NCBI GenBank assembly: GCA_027603945.1
Contig: JADIIU010000015.1
Span: 112,438 to 176,437, forward strand
Length of the DNA: 64,000 nucleotides
Direction: 5' to 3'
From: Terramyces sp. JEL0728
Lineage: Eukaryota; Chytridiomycota; Chytridiomycetes; Rhizophydiales; Terramycetaceae
The notes under the pieces were generated by a model that worked only from the letters and a program-made list of their open reading frames with translations, was not told the DNA's origin and made no database searches. Positions 45,201-55,975 of the stretch are shown here, piece by piece; the first letter of the stretch is position 1, and every line of letters starts with the position of its first letter. A program made the position numbers and the translations under genes.

Positions 45201-46281
45201 TTACAAACCATATTCTGGGGAAGGTGGTCCTTTAAATTGGACTGGAAATTCTCCAGCAGGAGTAACCTGACCAGTTTGATTTTCATCAGGAACATATACA
45301 AACTGGGCTAATTCTTTTGGGCATTTCATTTGCTAATATTAATCAACAGTACAGCAGTGGATAGAATCATTGTTTTTTGCTTTTCAGTGAATAATGGCAC
45401 TGCTAAAGTTGCCCTTGCAAGTCTTTCCACTAAATCATTATAATCCTTAGATTTATAGGTCGACCGGATTGCTTCAATTGCTACTACAGTAAGGTAAAGA
45501 TACATTTTGATAATTCAAAGATATGATCGCGCTGAATGGTTGAAAGCAAATCAGGAGTATGCCATGGTATTTTAGTCAAAATTGAAATAATAGTTTGGTA
45601 AGGGCGAGCTAAAAGTTTCAATTTCTTGTACCCTCGAGACTACTGTAAGTTGATTATGTACCCTAATTTCTCTGCATCTGTTTAAAAGCGAATTGATTTC
45701 GAATCTGGATATAAACTCAGCTGTTGAACTTGCATCACCATTTTTGATTTTGTATCTTGGAAATAGTGCTTTCATCAACTCTTCTTGAGTGCTTGGTTGA
45801 ATTTTCAGTAATTCTCCGTGCATGTATCTCTTGTTCCCCACAATATTGCAAAATTCTTTTGCCATATCCTTGGTTGGAAATTCAATGTAGCAATCATATT
45901 TTCCCGTGGAGTTGTTCATTACCAAGTGGATGCTTTCAGTAAAGTATGGGGCACGATGAGCACTGGGAATCTTTGTTGAATAGAACAAACCTTAATTGGA
46001 TAGAAATAGCTAATTAAATCCCAGTTGTCAGTTTCAAGTGATAATCCAATAACTTTGAAAACAATGTATTCGCTATTGGAGGGTACGTTCGGACGGGATT
46101 GGTACAGTTGCAATAGTGCGGAAATTCGTTCTTCTACGGTCAATGAGTTGTTGCCTATTGTGAGTATATGTAAACCTAGGATTGAACCTTCAGATAATTC
46201 ATTCTTTGAAGGATCTCCATTTGAACCTCTTTGTTCATAGATACTAAATTCAAGAAGAGTTTGACTCAATCTTTCCACCAT
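45201..46281 (-). CDS. RNA-recognition-motif-like protein
   Basis: Five exons joined by introns of 20, 22, 20 and 20 nt give about 330 residues. The middle resembles an RRM: the strand ESIHLVMNNSTGKYDCYIEF is followed by TKDMAKEFCNIVGNKRYMHGE, the usual alpha2-beta4 pattern with an RNP1-like aromatic pair. An N-terminal helical domain (from MVERLSQTLLEFSIYEQ) and a C-terminal helical region (GYKKLKLLARPYQTIISILT and IPWHTPDLLSTIQRDHIF) flank it. No precise family name is justified. The C-terminus is Pro-rich (GPPSPEYGL). Confidence 0.7.
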
Positions 46282-46637
46282 GAATAGCAAATAAACTGGT
46301 CGAGATTTTATATCAATATGTCACATGGCTGATAAGATAAAGTTTAACATTTAACTTTATTTTATCATCAGTGCACAGTTATTTAGAGTGCAGACCAAGA
46401 AATATCAGATACTAATATTGTGCGAATGGGCATCTTCAACAATGGGAACCAAAATCCCTCCCAGGTTAGTATTTATTGGCGGTAGCGATTACAAATAAAC
46501 CAAATGTTCTTTTGCTTAGAGCAGTGGGACGCGTCCTTGGTATTCTACTGGACAAAGTTGAGAATAGTGGCCAATCAGAAACGTCTAAATTTCACGTGAG
46601 AAAGGAAACACGTATAAAATAACCTTTCACATTTTGC
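46282..46637. other. Intergenic region with inverted repeat and a possible small spliced ORF
   Basis: This 356-nt gap separates divergent RRM and profilin genes. It contains an imperfect inverted repeat (46329-46371). On the plus strand a protein-like frame (NKPNVLLLRAVGRVLGILLDK, about 46495-46620, stop at TAA) may belong to an unrecognised small gene, but no start and splice chain is convincing. Confidence 0.35.
46329..46371. repeat. Imperfect inverted repeat with GATA-like sites
   Basis: Left arm CTGATAAGATAAAGTTTAA and right arm TTAACTTTATTTTATCATCAG pair with two or three mismatches around a 3-nt centre. The arms carry GATAAG, GATAA and TTATC motifs of the kind read by fungal GATA factors. 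It lies between two divergent genes. Confidence 0.45.
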
Positions 46638-47041
46638 ATGAACGCGTTGTTGCAAGAAGCACTGATAGGGACAAAGCACGTCAGCCATGCGGCTATTATT
46701 AGAAAAAAGGACGGGAGTATAAAGGCCAAATCTCCATTTTTCACTATTTCAAGTCAGGAATTGCAGCGTATTGAAAGCGCTTTCATGAATCCAGGAGAAA
46801 TAAGGGGATCGGATGGTGTAGTTACTTTTATGGAGAATTTTTACAAGCCATTAAAGGCAGATACTGTCTCTATTTATGCCAAGAATGTAATTAAATTCTC
46901 AATGTAGGACCAGTCAGGGATAATTATATCACAGACAATCCATCACTATATAATAGGAACTTATGATTCTACTATGTATGCCTCTGTAGCTGCAGAAGCT
47001 GTGGAAAAACTAGGGGAATACTTTAGAAAAAAAGAAAAATA
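46638..47041 (+). CDS. PFN4: Profilin-4-like protein
   Basis: Two exons joined by a 21-nt intron starting near 46886. The 127-residue protein matches profilin-4 rather than canonical profilins: LLQEALIGTKHVSHAAII at the N-terminus (PFN4: LLDTLLGTKHVDSAALI), YKPLKADTVSIYAKN in the middle, IIGTYDSTMYASVAAEAVEKLGEYFRKK at the end. In mammals PFN4 is a testis protein of the sperm manchette and acrosome that binds lipids and barely binds actin. A role in zoospores is an inference. The start is the first ATG of the conserved N-terminal helix. Confidence 0.88.
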
Positions 47042-47097
47042 AAGATAGATATATTTTTATTTCAAGGCTTCCATTCGCAATTTTATTGTAAAATATC

Positions 47098-48291
47098 CTA
47101 CACTCTGTTATTATCCAAAATCTCCTGGCGGTGCAATGCAAAGCTGATCAATTCCTTACAAAACGCTTTCGGGTCAGTTTGGGAATTGTACAGAATATCT
47201 GCCATTGAGGACGAGTGGGGTATAAATGATAATCCACAGTTTGCATTGACTTCAAGGACAACTGGCTCACATTCATCCCTATTTTTTGTTCTAATGTCCA
47301 CCCTTCCATATCCGGACCCTCCGCAACTCAAGTAGGCCATCTTGCTAATTTCTTGTAAGAAAATAATTACCTTGAAGCCTATCCTGGGTTTCAGCCGGTG
47401 CCAATTCGTGCCAATAAATATGAGAGGCATCATCAGACGGGAGACTGTTCAATTCAAACCCTTCCCAAGCTACATTAAACCGGTACTTACATCTTTCAAA
47501 GGAAAGAATTCGTTGCTTTCCTTTTAAAGTATCACTAAAATTCCTTTCCATGGCTGGATAAACCTTTACTCCTTGGTGAGCATCGCCAGTAACTAATACC
47601 GTGTATTCCTTGCCTGGAAGGAACACTTCTACAAATACTTCGCTTACTTTTTGCAATAACTCCACTTGTTTTAACGCTGCGGCCTTATTTTCAACGACTG
47701 ACTCGTCGGTAATTCCAAGCGATCCATATGATACTGAAGGCTTGACAATAAATGGAAACCCTAATTCAGAAATTGCAGTGTCCAAATCAGTGCTCTCATG
47801 GTTACGTCGAATTTGGACAAAGCTAGCGGTTGGCACACTTTCCCTTTGAAGCAACTAACTTAGATATTCCTTACTTTTTTCAAAACTGGTTTACTGGTGG
47901 TGTTCTCATAGAATATAGAATCAGCTCCGGTAAATGCGACATTCTTCTCTTCAAGATAGTTGACCACTCCTACGCCCTTCAATTAGCGATTTATTACAGG
48001 ATAGCCGTCGGATTCGACCCCATCACATAAATTCACTACAACCGTATTCTTGCTGTCCCTGATATTTTTATCCAAAATATCTCTGTAATTTGATAGATTG
48101 ATAGGAAGCACTTCCACTGTTGAGGAAGGATAAATTGATTTTAATATTGATTTCAAAACAGTAACTGTTTCTTGCCGTCCGCTCTGTAATTAGACAATAT
48201 CAACCTCGTTTGCAAGCAGTATTTTCTCGTTTTTCTGTGATTCCGCAAGATGGCCTTCTAAAATAAAGATTTTATCAATCGTTCTGTTCAT
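47098..48291 (-). CDS. ATP-grasp ligase, D-alanine-D-alanine ligase-like
   Basis: Exons joined by introns of 21, 21, 20 and 19 nt give about 365 residues. The N-terminal part ends with NLCDGVESDGYP and FTGADSIFYEN; the ATP-grasp part has FPFIVKPSVSYGSL with the ATP Lys and small-residue loop, KVSEVFVEVFLPGKEYTVLVTGD, YGRVDIRTKN and VVLEVNANCGLSF, which carries the metal Glu and Asn. These are the landmarks of the D-Ala-D-Ala ligase fold. Fungi have no peptidoglycan, so the real substrate is probably another amino acid or peptide. Mini-introns show it is well settled in this genome. Confidence 0.82.
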
Positions 48292-48410
48292 TTCCTCAAC
48301 TTTTTCAAATCCACTGCGAAATTTCAAATACGTGACAGGTCATCCACCTCAAGTGACAATACAAACAGAAATACCATCCATCATCGACTGTGCTCTACCC
48401 TTTATTAAAA

Positions 48411-49825
48411 TTAGACACTCAAAAGTAATCTTGCAGGGTCTTCAATTGCTTCTTTCACCTTAACCAAGAAAGTAGTGGCTTCACGACCGTCAATTAAACG
48501 ATGATCGTAAGTTAGGGCAATATACATCATTGGACGAGAAACAACTTGCCCATCAACAACGACGGCCCTATCCTTGACAGCATGCATTCCTAAAATTGCT
48601 GATTGAGGTCTATTGATAATTGGTGTACCGTAGAGTGAACCAAATACCCCTCCATTGGAAATGGTAAAAGTACCCCCAGCCATATCTTCAACTACGATTT
48701 CATTGTTTTTTGCCTAAATTAAGCTGGGATTACTTTTTTTCCCAACGCTGCCAAAGCTTGTTCTAATTGAACAATATTCAAGGTTTCGCAGTTTCTTAGA
48801 ACCGGCGTGACTAACCCCTTTGGTGTTGAAACAGCAACTGATATATCTACGAAATCAGAATAAATGATATTTTCGCCTGGAATTAGAAATGCTTACCTTC
48901 GATTCTTGCATTTATGGCTGGGACTTCCAATAAAGCAGCAGAAGCAGCTTTAAGGAAAGCTCCCATAAATCCAAGCTTGACCCCATGTTTATCTAAAACA
49001 GCATCCTTGTACTTTTTGCGCAAGTTAAGTAGCGCGCTATAATTAAATCAGTATACCTCATGTCCACTTCGTTGAATGTGGTTAATGAGGCCGCAATATT
49101 CTGAGATTCTTTTAATCGTTTTGCAATTGTGTTTCTCATTCTATTCATCTTGACAGCTCTTTCAGTGCGGACTCCTGGAACATATCCTGGAAAATCATCG
49201 TTTGCATCCGACTTTGTAGGGGCTGCTGGTTTTGATGGGGCTGTAGATGGTTTTGGGGCTGGTTTTGATTGAGTTGGTTGAGGTTTAGGAGTTGGAGTTG
49301 GTTGAGGTTTAGGAGTTGGTTCAGAAGCAGCAGGGGTAGGCTCTGGTTTCTTACTTTCAGGTTCCGGTTTGCTTTCTGCTGGAGCTGATTTTTGGCCTTC
49401 TGGAACGTCGCCAAGCTCAAGTTTAAATAAATCTGCTCCAACAGCAACAGTTTCGCCTTCTTCTGCAAATAACCCTAGTACTTTTCCGCTATCTGGGGCA
49501 TTTACCTGCACATCAATCTAGAATTACAATTATTTATACCTTGTCGGTTTCGATGGTTGCAATTTGTTCATCGCGTTCAACATAATCCCCAATTTCTATA
49601 ATAAAACCATTGAATACTCTTGTGCCATTGAGTTAAAGTTCCTTCAGTAATGGATTCTCCCATTGAAGGAGTTTTAATGGTTTTTTCGGTTGCTTTAGTT
49701 AGAAAAGTTCTACCCATGAATCTTAACTGCTGGAGTGTAGGCCCGACATTTCTGGCTGCTCTAGAAATAATTGCACGTTTCAGAGCTCCCTGTAATGAAA
49801 GAGACTTGTTTAATAGAGATGACAT
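48411..49825 (-). CDS. KGD2: 2-oxoglutarate dehydrogenase E2 (dihydrolipoyl succinyltransferase)
   Basis: Several exons with introns of about 20-22 nt. An N-terminal mitochondrial presequence-like stretch (basic, Arg/Ser/Leu) precedes a lipoyl domain: [14 protein letters not shown], then the lipoyl Lys in IETDKIDVQV, restored by two 22-nt introns near 49530-49620. A Pro/Ala/Lys/Gln linker with PTPKPQPT repeats follows. The catalytic domain has [35 protein letters not shown] and [10 protein letters not shown] with the active His and Asp. No E3-binding domain is seen, as in other OGDH E2 chains. It forms the core of the TCA-cycle enzyme complex in the mitochondrial matrix. Confidence 0.94.
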
Positions 49826-49851
49826 TTTTTTTGCTCCGTTTTTTTTGGCGT
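49826..49851. promoter_or_regulatory. 26-nt bidirectional gap between two start codons
   Basis: A T-rich 26 nt separates the KGD2 ATG (minus strand) from the ATG16 ATG (plus strand). It must serve, with flanking coding DNA, as promoter for a mitochondrial enzyme and an autophagy gene. Confidence 0.6.
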
Positions 49852-51747
49852 ATGACTGGAGTAACTAACTGGGAACGGTCAATTGAAGAGCAGCTGCTCA
49901 ATCTTCAAGATATAAACAACCAATTCGCATTTTTCGGAGGTAAGCTAATCTTAATCGAGATAATAAAACCCTCAAAATTGCGAATGAGCTTTCCAAAGCG
50001 AAAGATGAAAATGAGAGACAGGGACGGGTCATAATTCAAAAGCAAGAAGAAATTGAGAAAAATGAAAGGTAGCTGTCTCTAATCAAGTTTGATTCACCAG
50101 CATCCAAAGATTGTCGATCTTCAGAGCGAACTTGCAAACTTAAAGGAGGAGCAAAAAGATTTCTACAAAACCAACTCTGTTAATGCACAAAGGATCGTAT
50201 CTTTGATTGATAATGTACAATCATTGCAAACTGAATTGGCCCAGCTAAAGACCGAGTAAATTGAACCTAAGATCAGACGGGATACGCTACAAAAAACCAG
50301 CTCGCAAATGACTGTAAAAGTAAAAGATCTGGAAGAACTTATCAACGAAAAGGACAGAGTGATTCAAATATTAAGGGATGAACTTCAGGCGCATCAATTA
50401 GAGCTGGTGCAACGAGAGAGCCAGTTGGAAAGTGCACAATCCAAGGTTAAGGAGCTGGAGAACGAAAACCAAGTATTTGCAATTTAACGAAGGATTTGAT
50501 TCGCAGATGGATATCAGAAAAAGAAAAGGAAGCGCAAAAGATAAATGAAGTGAACGAATTTGTTGAAACAACCTTAAAAACCAAGGACTCGATGTCAAAC
50601 AGAGTAAATGATATTCATACAAGGTGTTTTCGCTATTTAAAGGCTCGTCTAAAGCCTCCGCTTTGGAGGAGGAAGAGATTGCCCCTCCATCCACTTCTCT
50701 CCTGCCTACCGTCTTGAAAAAGCAATTTGTATTCCTGATTAATGTTAGAAAAAGGTGCACGATGATGACATCAACTGTATGGGTATTAGCAGTGATGGGA
50801 TGTTGCTGGCTACTGGCGGAAACGACAAGAAACTGGTAATTCACGATATCCGGTCTGGTAGCTGTTTTTAACTAAAAGGGACTCCAAAGGCTATTTTATC
50901 TGGCTCTTTGCAAGCGATTATGTCTGTAGCTTTCAATCGGTCGGGCGATATGGTGCTGGCCTCATCAAATGACAATTCTACAAAAATATGGGATTTGAAT
51001 TCGAAAAGGATTATAGTAAATGCCTTTTAAAACAGCACATATTCAACGGGCACCTGCAGAAAATCTATTCCTCGAAATTTATTGATTCCAGCACGATTGT
51101 AATTTTAAGATAATTTAGATTTCTGGGTCGCATGACAGAACAATTAAAGTGACTATGATTAACATAGATCTGGGATTTGGTGAAAGGTTACTGCACCAAG
51201 ACTATATTTACAATGTCGTCCTGCAATGACTTGTCAATACTGTCCCCAGATGGGTAATTCCTGTTAATTATAGCTCTTTGATTGGTAGCGGCCATTTGGA
51301 TAACAACTTGAGAATTTGGGACTCCAAATCTGGCAAAAGTGTTAAAGAAATTTCAGGAATACACTTTGGTCAAATTACATCTGTTCAAGTATCTCCTGAT
51401 TATCGTAAAGTAATGACCACCTCCCGAGACAACACTATAAAGATAATGGACACCAGAATGTATATGACTCTGTCCACTTGTATGGCTTTAGGTTTCAAAG
51501 TAAGTTCAAATTGGTCGAAATCCTGCTTCAGTAGCGACGGGAAATATGTAGCGAGTGGCTCTTCAGATGGGAACATCTACATATGGCGCGACTCTGAATT
51601 GATTAGTACGCTATCAAAACATAGGTATCCGCCGTTAATGTTAGCGCTGGGGTGTGCAGTGTGTTGTGGTCTCCAAATGGTGGCTCAACGTTGTTTTCTG
51701 CTTCTGACAAGGATAAAGTGGTAAACGAATGGGGAAATGAAATGTAG
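49852..51747 (+). CDS. ATG16: Autophagy protein ATG16 with C-terminal WD40 propeller
   Basis: About ten mini-introns of 19-21 nt. The N-terminus MTGVTNWERSIEEQLL matches the ATG5-binding helix. A coiled coil (about residues 35-200) and the conserved DLIRRWISEKEKEAQKINEVNEF segment follow. From about 50760 the C-terminus forms seven WD40 blades: LLATGGNDKKLVIHDI, AFNRSGDMVLASSNDNSTKIWDL, ISGSHDRTIK, SLIGSGHLDNNLRIWD, KVMTTSRDNTIKIMD and KYVASGSSDGNIYIW. This is the ATG16L1 plan of animals; yeast Atg16 lacks the propeller. ATG16 with ATG12-ATG5 directs lipidation of ATG8 on the phagophore. Confidence 0.92.
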
Positions 51748-51780
51748 CAACACAATAATAATATACAATTTAAATTGAAT

Positions 51781-53950
51781 TTAATTCCTCTTTTCAACTC
51801 TAACCCATCCAACACCGCTATATGCGAACCACGTGTTGCTTTCCTTGTTCGGATTCCATTCGACCTGCTATTAAGAAGGGTTACTTGAAAAATTGCGCTT
51901 CCCGGATCATTAATAGTATTAGGCATTTTATCGGACAATTTCTAAAATTAGCGGAAACTACTTGTTTTTGATCATTATGAGCAAATGATACAACCCCGTT
52001 TGAAGCCCTAGCAACCGTCACTATTTTCAAGTATGGCGCACTATTTTTTTTAAAGATTTCCGCTATATCTCCAATTTTAATTGATCCATCTGCAGAAGCA
52101 GATAGTACAAACGTCGAGTATTTCGACATTGAAATTTTCCACACTGCTGCGCTATGTGTAACAAGACTAGCTTTTCCTCCAGAAATGTCATATTCCAAGG
52201 CTTTTTCCCTACCTGCTGCATTCCTGTTTTCAAACCCAGGACGAAGAAGTTTGATAGTGTTGTCCATCTCTGCAAAGAGAATTCCTGCGTACATTGGAGC
52301 AGGCTCTGCACAAGTTATAAATCCTATACTTAATGCAAATCTACCTAAAGACTTTACCAGAACAAAGGAATTCCAGATATCCCAAAGATCTGTCAAAATC
52401 AATTTACCATCCAGGGAACTAGTAGTAATAAACCTATTGCTGGAATACCAGATAAGACTGGAAATTGAAGAATCGTGTAATTTCGAATAAATTAATGGTT
52501 GGGGGTCGATATCCTTTTTCCTTAGGAAATCATGGAAATTCCAAACTATTAGATGTCCTACTATTAATTTTGAATACCGTTCGCACATCCAGCGGCAAGG
52601 AAATCATTTGGCCCCCATTCAATGGCAGTGATACATGTAGTTGGAGCTTTAAATTCAAATATTTCGTCAAAAGCAAAGGTCTTCCCTACTTTTTCCTCGT
52701 GAGCACCAAATAAGGGTATATTGTACAGCTTTAATGATCCGTCACCAAAAACCGTAGCTAATATGCCGAGTCTGTCTTTCGCAGCATCGTAGCATCCATT
52801 TGGACACCACTGCATATCTACTATAGTTCCATTATCAGTCTCCAAGTTGAATTGAAGGGAGATTGACAATTGCTCGCCTAAAACTAGTTTCCATATTTGA
52901 ATCTGAGATTTAGTGCTACTATCTAATTCGTTGATTTCGCTGTACACTGTCTTGCCAAAATTTCCTCCAACTGCAAGGTAATCTTCGAAACAATTTGCAA
53001 TGCTAGGGTTTGGACACCACGCTACCTTAGTTGCTGACAGTCCGACATTCACAGTACCTTGAAGACAACCATTGATACCTACATAAGCAAAAGATACTGG
53101 TACAAAAGGAATCAAATAATCCCAAAGATTTGGAAAGTCTTTCCTTTCTGTGCGATATTAAAATTTCAAGTTTCTCATCGGGGATTCTTGAAATGCACTC
53201 TTCCAATTTGGTATCAAATGTAGCATAGGTACTGTCGGTGCCAAAACTTACTTCTTCTACAGGAACAGGGTTTTTATCTTTCCTCAATCTGTTCGTCGGT
53301 GTTCTCGGTATAACTGGTGCTTTCTTTTCAATTTTTAACTTGAAAGCTGCATGTGACTTCCTAGACTTGAATTTGAAGTTCAGCAAAATCAACAGGGTTC
53401 CATTAAAATCTACAGCGAGCTCCTTTAATCTTTGACGCGATTCTGCCATCTCTGGCGAAATTTCAACATCAGATTCCAGGATATCGTCCAAACTGTGTGC
53501 ATTGTTGGTCAAGTGATACTGCAACCCATTATGTTGCTGAAATTCCTTGCTACACTTTGTGAATAGGCAGGGTAGAGTTTTGCACATTTCGTAATTCACG
53601 CAGTCTTCTAGCTCACAATTCCCTGGTTTGGTTATTTTTGGGTTCTTGAATCCTTCATACAATAACAGCCCCTTCAACATCTCCAAAATCTTGCTTTTAT
53701 TTGAATCAAGTGGTGTAAGAGCGTTACTTTCCGAAATTGCTGGTGTTATTGCTGCTGTTTTGCTTGCATCCAAGGCACGGTGTGGCCTCTTGTTCCTCAT
53801 AATTGCTGGTGTAGTTTCCAATTTATCGATTTCCTGGCCGCTTTCATCACCTGAAAGCCTTGGTTCCCATTCTTCAGATTCTGTTTTATATTCTTGTTCG
53901 TCAAACAATTCAAAGAGGTCTTTGCGTTTCTGATTCCTTGTTCTCCCCAT
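51781..53950 (-). CDS. WD40 protein resembling TFIIIC subunit TFC6/GTF3C2, frame break inside
   Basis: The C-terminal half, spliced by three 20-nt introns, is a WD40 propeller: EDYLAVGGNFGKT, VDMQWCPNGCYD, LGILATVFGDGSLKLYNIP, CITAIEWGPNDFLAAGCANGHLIVWNF and the end QVEWNPNKESNTWFAYSG. This resembles the tauB-type TFIIIC subunit that helps RNA polymerase III start tRNA genes. The N-terminal half (from MGRTRNQKRKDLFEL, 53950) is basic with one C2H2-like finger (CLFTKCSKEFQQHNGLQYHL). The halves are in different frames near 53130, with no acceptable mini-intron. A 1-nt indel in the A/G-rich stretch is likely, but two overlapping genes are possible. Confidence 0.65.
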
Positions 53951-54059
53951 TCAAAAAAATAAAAATCCTGCATGTTATTAATCTTATCCATCTCTCATTA
54001 TATATAACGTATAATTAACTGGTTGTCAAAGTTATATGTCGCGTCATTCTTTATGAAGT

Positions 54060-55908
54060 ATGTCAAGCTTCAAGTGCTACGTTTATTTGGGAAAGTTGAT
54101 AAATATAGATATCTTGCGGTCCGGTTATTATAAACTATCCACTTGTATAAAGTATAAATTTGGAAACGCAAAATACACTGCTAATTTGGTGGAAGTCGTC
54201 AATTCAGCGTACCAGGATGGGAATTGCCAAGGAAAATTGGCAATTGCGTCGAAAAACAAAGCGGAAACAGAGGTATTTCATATAGCATATGAGGGACAGG
54301 AGGTATCGATAGATAGCTTGTGTGTCTTTCAGCTGATAATTCCACGAGGAATGGACTTATCGACGGGAATATATTCAATCACATTTAAACTGTATTTTAA
54401 TGAAAAAAATAAGAGAGCATTGAAAAGGATACAGAAAAAGAAAATAATATCAGAACTCTACAATACTGGAAGCGACTATGGCGCTCCAATCTATAAACAG
54501 CTTGTATTTGAAGGGATAGAATATTGCTTCGTGGACGTATACATCACATTGACGCTGTGGAAAGTTGAATTTGAAGTAAATAATGCTAACCATTACAACG
54601 AAAATCTGCTAAACCGTCAAATAATTCAACTGCAAAACTTGGGAGTGTTCCTGAAAGAAACCCAGAATGATGCCTCTGTGATATCCCAATTAAAGACTAA
54701 ACTACCTGACCAAGGATGCAGTTTATTGCCCGACTATCTCAATATTATTTTTGCCCTTTCTCGAGAGGAAAAGTTAGAGTTGGCGAACAATCTATTCAAC
54801 CTAGGTAGTATTGCGCTGAAACAATGGAGCGACATAATAATATTTGAATTTTATACCAGGGAGATATCAGATAGGAAATTCCATTCACCATACCATTTCA
54901 CAGGAAAGATCACAGATTCCTCAAATCGCGCTATAAATACCTATATCTCAAATAGACATGATGACAAAATTTCAATTCATAACCAACATACAAAAAATAC
55001 AATGTTAATCCGACCATCCGAATTCGAAAAAAATCACCTTATCGTATTTGTACATGGATTACTAGGGAGTTCGGCTGATTTCAGACAGTTTCGAAATCAG
55101 TACCAACATCTACTAGTTAATTCTGGTATAGACGAGCACCGCGCCGTATTTTATTTTAGTTCGGTTAATGAAAATAAATCCTACCTCAATTTAACCTTAA
55201 TGGGAAGCAAGCTTGCGAAAGAGGTTGACGCCTTCATTGAAAGTAGCAGCAAAAATTTCGAAAGAATATCATTTTATTGCCATTCACTGGGTGGTTTGAT
55301 TGCCAGGTATCTCCTAATTAATATCAGATTTGCATTTAGGAACCCATATATGCGTCAATATAGAGATAGATTTTTCAAGTTTGTTACTTATGCAACTCCA
55401 CATTGTTCGCTATTTCTGCATAGCCATTTTCTGATTCAACCGTTTTTAAACAGCCTAAATGAACTTACCAATTCGGGACTGTCTCACCAATTGCTGTTAA
55501 AAGACCACAAAAACCTCCGTCAGACCGCATTATACTATTTGGCACAGGATTCTGCATTACAATATTTTAACAAAGTGTTTTTTTTGCATCCCCTCAGGAT
55601 AAGGTGATTTTTACATAATTTAGTACATTCAGTTTGAAAGTTCCATGTTGCTCCCGCTGTCCGCTAGTCAAAAAAATACCGCCAGTGCACTGAAAACAAT
55701 GATGGTGGTACACCACGAAATGTGCGAAGCAATAGAGAGAAATTGTAAATCACTTAGATGTGAAGCTGTAGTGTTCAATCATTTGAATGACGACAATTTT
55801 ATTTTCAAACATGACATTTTGGGTAGGCGTGCACACATTAAAATGATCACAGACCAAAACTTTATAAATCACTCAATATTATTAGTTAACGGTGACCAAA
55901 ATATCTAG
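54060..55908 (+). CDS. FAM135-like serine esterase (DUF3657 plus DUF676), frameshifted
   Basis: A long exon (54060-55607) carries the N-terminal FAM135 domain and the alpha/beta-hydrolase: LIVFVHGLLGSSADFRQFRNQY (oxyanion region) and FYCHSLGGLIARYL, with the nucleophile Ser in HSLGG. Family members then read ...LLVASPQDRYVPFHSARIE. Here FASPQDK is in another frame until a T8 run at about 55578-55585; one extra T would restore it. After a 20-nt intron (GTGATTTTTACATAATTTAG) the last exon YIQFESSMLLP continues to 55908. The usual function is putative lipase or esterase. Sequencing error is more likely than real gene decay, since the rest is intact. Confidence 0.8.
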
Positions 55909-55975
55909 CTCCATTGTGTATTAAAAAATAACAAATTTGTATTGTTCTTAGATTGTACTTTTTCTCACTTCTGCA

